From assembly GCA_003648395.1 (NCBI GenBank), contig QMPB01000344.1, positions 1-5,652 of the forward strand: 5,652 nucleotides of DNA, read 5' to 3'. Under the pieces are notes generated by a model. That model was not told the DNA's origin and did not search any database. It was given only the letters and a program-made list of their open reading frames with translations. Below, one piece after another: positions 1 through 4,465 of the stretch. Source of the stretch: Bacteroidota bacterium. Its GTDB lineage: Bacteria; Bacteroidota; Bacteroidia; Bacteroidales; UBA1556. The position numbers and the translations under genes are program-made. Every line of letters starts with the position of its first letter. Position 1 is the stretch's first letter.

Positions 1-48
1 AGGATTAGGATATATATTGTTAGAGATTAATAGACTGAAAACTAAATA

Positions 49-471
49 TCATCGTTTTTCAATAATAATAGCAGTAGTATCTATTCTATAAATTAAATAG
101 TACTTAGAAAAGAAACTCAAGTCTTGATCAATTTGCTCTTGGTCTATAGTATTAACAGGAATATCGCTACTAGAACAAAACCTAGCAAAATCTCCCATAG
201 TCTCAATAATAGTGTAGGCTTCTATCGTTTTAAGAACTTTGAGTCTTAACTTTCTAGTAACTACTTTACGTTTAGGGAATGGCTCCATACCTATACTATT
301 ACGATTATACGCAATTTGATAATACTCTAATTTATTATTAAGATGCTTTGTGACAGTATATAATATTACTGCATACGCTACATATATCCAAAAAGCCCAA
401 TACAATTCAATACTGAGAGCTAATAATGCCGAGATTGTGAATAATATTACAAGTTTCATATTCATTTCCAT
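49..471 (-). CDS. small two-helix membrane protein of unknown function
   Basis: I do not recognise the family. The 140-residue product starts MEMNMK and carries two adjacent hydrophobic stretches, about residues 6-24 and 26-44, separated by a short segment with Glu22. This predicts a membrane hairpin or two short transmembrane helices. The rest is soluble: a basic patch around residues 67-79 (KRKVVTRKLRLKVLK) and a mixed C-terminal half ending IIIEKR. The first ATG (469-471) is favoured because AAGGTG (minus strand, 482-477) lies 5 nt before it; later in-frame ATGs at codons 3 and 5 are less well spaced. It is transcribed divergently from the virion-like gene at 540. GATAAATA on the minus strand (509-502), one base off a T4-type late -10, could be its promoter. 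By size and topology it could be an inner-membrane phage protein (lysis, superinfection exclusion or membrane anchoring), but nothing here decides between these. Confidence 0.7.
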   Translation of the reverse strand: MEMNMKLVILFTISALLALSIELYWAFWIYVAYAVILYTVTKHLNNKLEYYQIAYNRNSIGMEPFPKRKVVTRKLRLKVLKTIEAYTIIETMGDFARFCSSSDIPVNTIDQEQIDQDLSFFSKYYLIYRIDTTAIIIEKR

Positions 472-539
472 TTATTCACCTTATATGTTAGATTGATTTC
501 TTATTTATCTATATTAACAACTAATAAAAGGGATTAATA

Positions 540-848
540 ATGATAGGTTCAGAATTTAAAGTAATAGAAGCAACAACAAGTAATATGCTTGTTGATTTAG
601 GCTTCCCTGTATTAATTAAAAGCATTTTGCTATTTAATTCAAGTTCTACTGAAGACGCTATAATAACTATTAGTGCAAATGATCCAATAGGTTTCACAAT
701 GTATGAAGAAACTGTAGGACAAAGAGGTACTAAAGTATTAAGCGATGTAATTGCTGTAAACCCTGCTCAACAATTAATTATACAAGCTACTACTAGTTGT
801 AATATAATTGTGTCATATATTGAGGACAAAGGTATAAATCTTGCATAA
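540..848 (+). CDS. small beta-rich protein, putative virion/decoration or tail-associated protein
   Basis: This 102-residue protein is almost entirely predicted beta strand with no charged helices. It follows a layout common in small phage virion-associated proteins: a short lead, a strand with an I-x-S-I-L-L-F-N core (residues 26-33, LIKSILLF then N), a serine-rich turn (SSSTEDA), an alternating strand (IITISAND), a variable middle, then VLSDVIAVNPAQQLIIQATTS ending in a strand (NIIVSYIE, 88-95). That layout suggests a single beta-sandwich like head-decoration or fibre/baseplate accessory proteins; this is fold-level inference, not recognition of a named family. The ATG at 540 has AAAAGGGA at 526-533, about 7 nt upstream. 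It is the first gene of a plus-strand pair and overlaps the resolvase gene by 8 bases, so the two are probably translated from one message. I see no convincing promoter in the 68-base divergent gap before it. Confidence 0.75.
   Translation: MIGSEFKVIEATTSNMLVDLGFPVLIKSILLFNSSSTEDAIITISANDPIGFTMYEETVGQRGTKVLSDVIAVNPAQQLIIQATTSCNIIVSYIEDKGINLA
828..832 (+). promoter_or_regulatory. ribosome binding site for TTG start of the resolvase gene
   Basis: AAAGG lies 8 nt before the TTG at 841 and inside the last codons of the preceding gene. It decides the start. The resolvase frame is closed by an in-frame TAA at 835-837, so the first usable start codon after it is TTG 841. The next in-frame ATG (1030) would remove the N-terminal part of the nuclease core, and the ATG at 851 is in another frame. 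The overlap suggests translational coupling to the upstream gene. Confidence 0.5.
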
Positions 849-1422
849 TAATGTTGATGATCTTAATCATTTAACTACTGAATTTCCTGATAATTCAAAA
901 TTAAAACTAATCAATGAATCTAAATTAAAAGATTTGAGGAAAGTTCTATTAGAATTACAAGGCGGTTTTGACGCAATAACAGGGTTGACTCTTAAATATG
1001 AAGATTCAGTAGTAGATCACAAACATAGAATGAATAAACGACAAATATTAGGCGACAATGATGGCGGACTAATAAGACAAATTCTAGATTTCAGAATAAA
1101 TAGCTTTGAAGGTAAAGTAGTTAATGCTTATCATAGATATGGTTTATCTAAAATGGGTACACCTTTGCCTGACTTACTACGCAAGTTAGCTGATTATTTA
1201 GAAGCACCTACTACAAATATTATACACCCTACTGAAAAACCTAAAGCTTTAGTTATAGGAAAAAGGCAATTCAATAAACTTAATAAACTATACCACACTA
1301 AATACCCTAAGAGAAAGGTATTAGCTTACCCACACAAAGGTAAAATTGGTAAAGGTGTATTAGAGTTCTTGGATGAATTTAAAATGCGAGACGAAGTTAT
1401 TAATAATCAACTAAAATCATAA
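841..1422 (+). CDS. endonuclease VII-like Holliday-junction resolvase (T4 gp49 type), zinc-cysteine-free
   Basis: Endonuclease VII cleaves Holliday junctions, Y-junctions and other branched DNA, which lets replicated phage DNA be packaged. The core matches T4 gp49 in order: LELQGGFDAITG (38-49) aligns with the T4 segment QNGKCLICQ; VVDHKH (57-62) with LDHDH, giving catalytic-type Asp59, His60 and His62; GGLIRQIL (75-82) with the VRGLLC region; and DFRINSFEG (83-91) with CNLCNAAEG, keeping Asn87 and Glu90. NIIHP (126-130) matches the conserved NNIHP of T4 after the dimerisation helices. All four zinc ligands of T4 (two CxxC pairs) are replaced, by Asp/Thr and Asp/Ile, while the catalytic residues stay, so the fold probably holds without zinc; zinc-ligand loss is, to my knowledge, seen in other phage members. 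About 20 residues precede the core, and a basic C-terminal part (141-180, KRQFNKLNKLYHTKYPKRK) may bind DNA. The start is TTG. It ends directly against the stop codon of the convergent gene. Confidence 0.85.
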   Translation: MHNNVDDLNHLTTEFPDNSKLKLINESKLKDLRKVLLELQGGFDAITGLTLKYEDSVVDHKHRMNKRQILGDNDGGLIRQILDFRINSFEGKVVNAYHRYGLSKMGTPLPDLLRKLADYLEAPTTNIIHPTEKPKALVIGKRQFNKLNKLYHTKYPKRKVLAYPHKGKIGKGVLEFLDEFKMRDEVINNQLKS

Positions 1423-1953
1423 CTATGCTCTTAGTGGTTCAAGCACTTTTGTATCAAAGTCACTTAAATATCTTAACACTAAAGTAACATCTTTCAATAT
1501 GTGTCTAAATATATAAACGTCCCCGTTTACTATAATAGACCCTTTAGCTATAGACATAACATTATCAATTATCACAACACTATGTGCTATATCTTTAATG
1601 CTAATTATAAATTGATTGGATAGTTCAGTTACTTCAATTTTGAATTTGTAAATTTCTTCAATCATTTGAGGAGATATATATTTGTATTTATCAGATCTTA
1701 TCTCCTTGGATGTTTTATTATTTTTATTATTATGTATGTAATACACTCCTTCAATTTGTTTCCATGTGCAGTTGAATTTTTTAATATACTTATCATTACA
1801 CGGTGCTATTCTATCAATAGATAAATCATAAGATATGACATCATGCACATATTTTGGTTGGATTATTTGGTCTCCTAACGATATATCATTAATATTCAAT
1901 TCATCGTTAATCTTTTGTTCATCAATTTCATCTAACTTTTCTGATAGATCCAT
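1423..1953 (-). CDS. hypothetical phage protein, 176 residues
   Basis: No family recognised. The N-terminal 35 residues are acidic and probably helical or disordered (MDLSEKLDEIDEQKINDELN). A central part has Cys52, Cys62, Trp64 and an Asn/Lys-rich stretch (about 74-90: HNNKNNKTSKEIRSDKYK). The C-terminal half (101-170) looks like alternating beta strands (FKIEVTELS, FIISIKDI, HSVVIIDN, SIIVNGDVYIF) ending in a short helix. No membrane segment or signal peptide is evident. The start is well supported: AAAAGGAG (minus strand, 1970-1963) lies 9 nt before the ATG. It is the last gene of the minus-strand run, just after the neck-type gene, with a TATAAATA octamer about 53 nt upstream of the start, so late expression and a virion or assembly-related role are possible. 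This rests on context only. Its stop codon abuts that of the convergent resolvase gene with no gap. Confidence 0.7.
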   Translation of the reverse strand: MDLSEKLDEIDEQKINDELNINDISLGDQIIQPKYVHDVISYDLSIDRIAPCNDKYIKKFNCTWKQIEGVYYIHNNKNNKTSKEIRSDKYKYISPQMIEEIYKFKIEVTELSNQFIISIKDIAHSVVIIDNVMSIAKGSIIVNGDVYIFRHILKDVTLVLRYLSDFDTKVLEPLRA

Positions 1954-1981
1954 ATAATTAATCTCCTTTTCGCCATATTAA

Positions 1982-2007
1982 AGCAATACGTTTAAAAACG
2001 TATTGCT
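1982..2007 (-). terminator. perfect 12-bp hairpin after the neck-type gene, possible terminator
   Basis: Arms AGCAATACGTTT (1982-1993) and AAACGTATTGCT (1996-2007) are exact reverse complements around AA. In RNA a 9-bp stem with a small A/U-rich loop is most realistic. It lies 2 nt after the stop codon of the upstream minus-strand gene, the usual place for an intrinsic terminator or 3'-end stabiliser. The run of T after it on the minus strand is only three (TTTAATAT, counting the last stem base), so termination would be weak or partial. It could instead be an operator or an RNA-processing site for the next gene. Confidence 0.5.
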
Positions 2008-2014
2008 ATTTATA
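2007..2014 (-). promoter_or_regulatory. T4-type late promoter -10 candidate (TATAAATA)
   Basis: The minus strand reads TATAAATA from 2014 to 2007, identical to the -10 element of T4 late promoters. It overlaps the stop codon of the neck-type gene (2012-2010) and touches the outer base of the hairpin. The start codon of the gene ending at 1423 lies 53 nt downstream. By chance alone two or so such octamers would be expected on both strands of a sequence this AT-rich, so the support comes from its intergenic position and from the matching one before folE. Confidence 0.4.
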
Positions 2015-2705
2015 ATGACACTAATTTGTTTGGTGGAAATGTTTGAAATTTTTCCTGAATTCTACTTTTAGTAGTCTCAGCCTCATTCTTTAATATGTCA
2101 GAATTTAAATTAATCACACCAAATGGTGTAGTATATTCTGAGTACTTCGATCTTATAACTCCTAGATTATCTTTTAAATCAGCTATTGCATAATCTATAA
2201 AATCTCTACCAAATCTAGCAGGAATAGTACTAATCGATTTATGCTTTACAGTTAATTCAATTGTAGCCATTGTCACATTTTGTATAGGATATATCCTCAA
2301 TTGATTAGGCTCTACAAACTCAAAAGTATAAGCGATCGCAGAAGATAATGCAATATTGGGTTTAGCCATTGTAACATCTGATACATATTGAATTGCAGAA
2401 GCAGCATCACTAATAATAGGATTAATAGGATAACCTGCAACAATATCTGAATTAGAGGAAGCTACTTCAACAACTGATAGTATTTCTCCATCATAAGGAA
2501 TTGTTACAAGGCCTGTTGTTGGATCATAATGATCTTCTATAACCAATGGGACCCATACTCTATGCGGGACATATTGTGACATAAATCTCATAGAATATTC
2601 TTTAAGGTGTGAAATTACATCTTCATATGATAACTCAAAAAAAGTGTAAGGTATACCGAAATTTCGTTTCACTAAATTCCAATACTCCATATCAGTTAAT
2701 TGCAT
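2010..2705 (-). CDS. putative virion structural protein, neck/connector-like
   Basis: The 231-residue product resembles a family common in T4-like myoviruses and annotated as neck or head-tail connector protein. Its N-terminal helix pair (residues 6-45, YWNLVKRNFGIP then ELSYEDVISHLKEYSMRFMSQY) follows the pattern of a short helix, 'G-x-P', then a helix covering residues 27-45. A beta-rich middle comes next (51-158), with TTGLVTIPYDGEILSVVEV and two further strand blocks. The C-terminal helix (168-222: DFIDYAIADLKDNLGVIRSKYSEY, then a 'P-F-G' turn and a charged helix) matches the way such proteins end. The assignment rests on this pattern, not on a diagnostic motif. A strong site, AGGAG preceded by six A (2721-2711), lies 5 nt before the ATG. 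It follows folE by 41 nt; TACAAATA (minus, 2744-2737) in that gap is one base off a late -10. A hairpin follows the stop codon. It is the clearest late-type gene in the minus-strand run. Confidence 0.6.
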   Translation of the reverse strand: MQLTDMEYWNLVKRNFGIPYTFFELSYEDVISHLKEYSMRFMSQYVPHRVWVPLVIEDHYDPTTGLVTIPYDGEILSVVEVASSNSDIVAGYPINPIISDAASAIQYVSDVTMAKPNIALSSAIAYTFEFVEPNQLRIYPIQNVTMATIELTVKHKSISTIPARFGRDFIDYAIADLKDNLGVIRSKYSEYTTPFGVINLNSDILKNEAETTKSRIQEKFQTFPPNKLVSL

Positions 2706-2746
2706 AACATCTCCTTTTTTTGAATTGTTATTATATTATTTGTATT

Positions 2747-3460
2747 TTACTTAATGTATTGCGCTCTAACAGCAGGGTCATTAAAAACTCCACCATATGT
2801 TAACGTAGATGTAGAAGCTTCTTGATCAGAAGCACCTCTAGTGTATTCGCAAGTATGAATTAAATCATTCATAGACACCATTACGTTTTCAGAACCTATA
2901 ATTTTTACTAAATGTTTGCGCACCATTCTAGATAAAGACTCCTGCAATTGTGGTCTTCTTGCATAATAATCAACAATTCTAGTTATTTTAGAAATACCTA
3001 AATATTCTCCTGTTGCTACATATGTTATAGTACAATAACTTGATGGGTTTACAGAATTGGTAAAGAATGAAGCAAAGTGATGAGAACATAAGCTTTGTAC
3101 TTTACACTTTTTACTTACAATTTCTCCTACAGTTTCAGAATATTCTGCATTAGGGAAAGCTTCAATTCTTGGCTCATTTTGATATCTACCAATCATCCAT
3201 TCATTAACCCACATTGATGCAATACGCATAGGTGTGCTTTTAACGTTAGGGTCATGTTTATCAATTTTAAGTATATCTAATATTTCAGAAAACTTATCTT
3301 TAAGTTGAGCTGTCATAACAGCTCTTTGTTCTTCACTTAAAGGCGTATTTAGATGTGCTAACCAATTAGGTATTGCGCTAAGCTCATCTTCAATTTCGCC
3401 AAATCTTTTTGCTGTTATATTCTCTAAAATATAATTCATATCATCTTGTTTAGTAGTCAT
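2747..3460 (-). CDS. folE: GTP cyclohydrolase I (FolE)
   Basis: Converts GTP to 7,8-dihydroneopterin triphosphate plus formate in the cytoplasm, the entry step to folate and to queuosine/7-deazaguanine synthesis. The family motifs are all present: STPMRIASMWVNEW (75-88); CSHHF (125-129) with zinc ligands Cys125 and His128 and catalytic-type His127; YLGISKITRIVDYYARRPQLQE (153-174), the signature GLSK-RIV-ARPQ-QE region; and HTCEYTRG (202-209), giving His202, zinc ligand Cys204 and Arg208. The usual C-terminal Thr/Ser-rich stretch and G-G-x-F (TYGGVF) complete it. At 237 residues it is a little longer than the roughly 220 of E. coli, through the acidic N-terminal helix. The enzyme should be active. 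AAGGGA (3475-3470) lies 9 nt before the ATG. It sits between the patatin-like gene and the virion gene with its own late-like octamer upstream. In phages folE often accompanies queC/queD/queE and DNA 7-deazaguanine insertion genes; none of these is in this window. Confidence 0.95.
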   Translation of the reverse strand: MTTKQDDMNYILENITAKRFGEIEDELSAIPNWLAHLNTPLSEEQRAVMTAQLKDKFSEILDILKIDKHDPNVKSTPMRIASMWVNEWMIGRYQNEPRIEAFPNAEYSETVGEIVSKKCKVQSLCSHHFASFFTNSVNPSSYCTITYVATGEYLGISKITRIVDYYARRPQLQESLSRMVRKHLVKIIGSENVMVSMNDLIHTCEYTRGASDQEASTSTLTYGGVFNDPAVRAQYIK

Positions 3461-3517
3461 GTTGTGTGTTCCCTTATAATATTTGTGTGTGAATGTTATA
3501 TGAATATTAGTAATTAT

Positions 3518-3525
3518 TATTTATA
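3518..3525 (-). promoter_or_regulatory. T4-type late promoter -10 candidate (TATAAATA) upstream of folE
   Basis: The minus strand reads TATAAATA from 3525 to 3518, starting 5 nt after the stop codon of the patatin-like gene and 57 nt before the folE start. The position closely repeats that of the octamer at 2014-2007 relative to its gene (53 nt). This gap (3461-3530) is the longest in the minus-strand run, as expected if a new transcript begins here. One octamer match in AT-rich DNA is weak on its own. Confidence 0.4.
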
Positions 3526-3530
3526 TGATG

Positions 3531-4445
3531 TTAAATTTCATCAGAATTTATAATAGTGTTTAAATTAGATACCTTTTTCCAGACGCCTGTACTAATGTAA
3601 TAATCTAATTTGGTGAATATATGTTCACCCAATGTATAACCACTCATAAATATTTTCTGCTTTTCAGCATTTGGTAACATTAATCCTTGTGATCCTGTCT
3701 TAGTTAAAGTGAATATGAAATTGCTACTGCCTCTAGATTTAGAATTAGCGCCTTTCATTAACTTCATTAAATATTTATCCGTCCTAGCTAACTTGATCAA
3801 ATCTAAAAGAGCTGATTTTTGTATAGGTAGTTTCTTGAATCCATATTTTAATGTTTTTAATGCAGATACAGTTACATCCTCAATACTGCCTGCTTCAAAC
3901 TCGAAAGCAATAGTAGGTATTGATTTATGTTTGCTAAGTACATCTAAATTCACATTACCACCAATACCGCCATCAACTAAAAGCATATCTTTATACTTAA
4001 GTGGAGCAAATAATAATGGGAATGTAAATGATGCTGCTGCAGCAATTCCATATCTAACATTCTTTAATTGTACAGTCTTTCGTTTATTTAAGTCAACAGC
4101 AATCGGATTAAAAACTGTGTCGCCTTCTGAACCTTTCTTTAACTTACAGATTGATTCAATATTGCTATAAATAGATTCATTAAATTCCATTAAGCCTCGT
4201 CTATCTAAAATTTCACTCTTAGGTATAACTTCAGCAAATGATAATATATTGAACTTAGTAATGGCGTTACTTGCGGCAGATAAAGATGATTGATTGAAAG
4301 TTAAAGGTACTGAATAACTAGATCCACTAACTAAATTTATTTCAACTATATCATATTTATCTTTAAGGAAATATATTATTCCAGCAAATATGAATGTTTT
4401 ATCTCCACCACCAGTAACACTTATTGCTATTTTTTGCTTTTTCAT
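3531..4445 (-). CDS. patatin-like phospholipase (PNPLA family)
   Basis: Patatin-like enzymes are Ser-Asp dyad lipid acyl hydrolases that cut fatty acids from membrane phospholipids. The 304-residue protein has the family elements in order. The N-terminal strand and oxyanion loop VTGGGDKTFIFAG (10-22) is an altered G-G-G-x-K/R-G. The nucleophile elbow is VSGSSYSV (39-46) with Ser43; the usual GxSxG is GSSYS, so the last Gly is Ser45. The helix and loop AAAASFTFPLLFAPLKY (135-151) match the A-S-x-x-x-P and F-x-P positions. The catalytic Asp is in LLVDGGIGGN (155-164), Asp158 of the D-G-G motif followed by the conserved Asn. Both dyad residues are present, so activity is likely; the Gly changes may tune it. 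No signal peptide is seen. AAAGGTG (4457-4451) lies 5 nt before the ATG. The start is only 20 nt after the helicase stop codon, so the two are almost certainly co-transcribed. The role in a phage is open: envelope damage at lysis, lipid remodelling, or interference with host defence or competing phages. Confidence 0.85.
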   Translation of the reverse strand: MKKQKIAISVTGGGDKTFIFAGIIYFLKDKYDIVEINLVSGSSYSVPLTFNQSSLSAASNAITKFNILSFAEVIPKSEILDRRGLMEFNESIYSNIESICKLKKGSEGDTVFNPIAVDLNKRKTVQLKNVRYGIAAAASFTFPLLFAPLKYKDMLLVDGGIGGNVNLDVLSKHKSIPTIAFEFEAGSIEDVTVSALKTLKYGFKKLPIQKSALLDLIKLARTDKYLMKLMKGANSKSRGSSNFIFTLTKTGSQGLMLPNAEKQKIFMSGYTLGEHIFTKLDYYISTGVWKKVSNLNTIINSDEI

Positions 4446-4465
4446 AAATGCACCTTTATGAATTG

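Noticed and set aside
50..52. Minus-strand ATG overlapping the stop of the membrane-protein gene as start of a further gene
   Set aside because: The frame closes after 10 codons.
833..840. TATAAATC on the plus strand just before the resolvase start
   Set aside because: A transcript from it would begin after the TTG start codon, so it could not serve this gene.
1433..1447. AGTG/CACT mini-hairpin followed by TTTT as a terminator for the resolvase gene
   Set aside because: The stem is only 4 bp before a mismatch, and it lies inside the convergent coding region; too weak to call.
3461..3530. A riboswitch (for example preQ1 or folate related) before folE
   Set aside because: The 70-base AT-rich leader shows no convincing stem or pseudoknot and no known riboswitch core.
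3709..4170. Plus-strand open frame of 153 codons
   Set aside because: It lies wholly antisense to the patatin-like gene, whose catalytic motifs are clear; the composition of this frame is a shadow and no suitable ribosome site was seen.
4166..4173. TATAAATA on the plus strand inside the patatin-like gene
   Set aside because: It is antisense within a coding region with no plus-strand gene downstream, and two or so matches are expected by chance in the window.
3531..4445. Patatin-like gene as part of a CBASS defence operon
   Set aside because: No cyclic-nucleotide synthase or ubiquitin-like accessory gene is nearby; the neighbours are phage helicase and folE.
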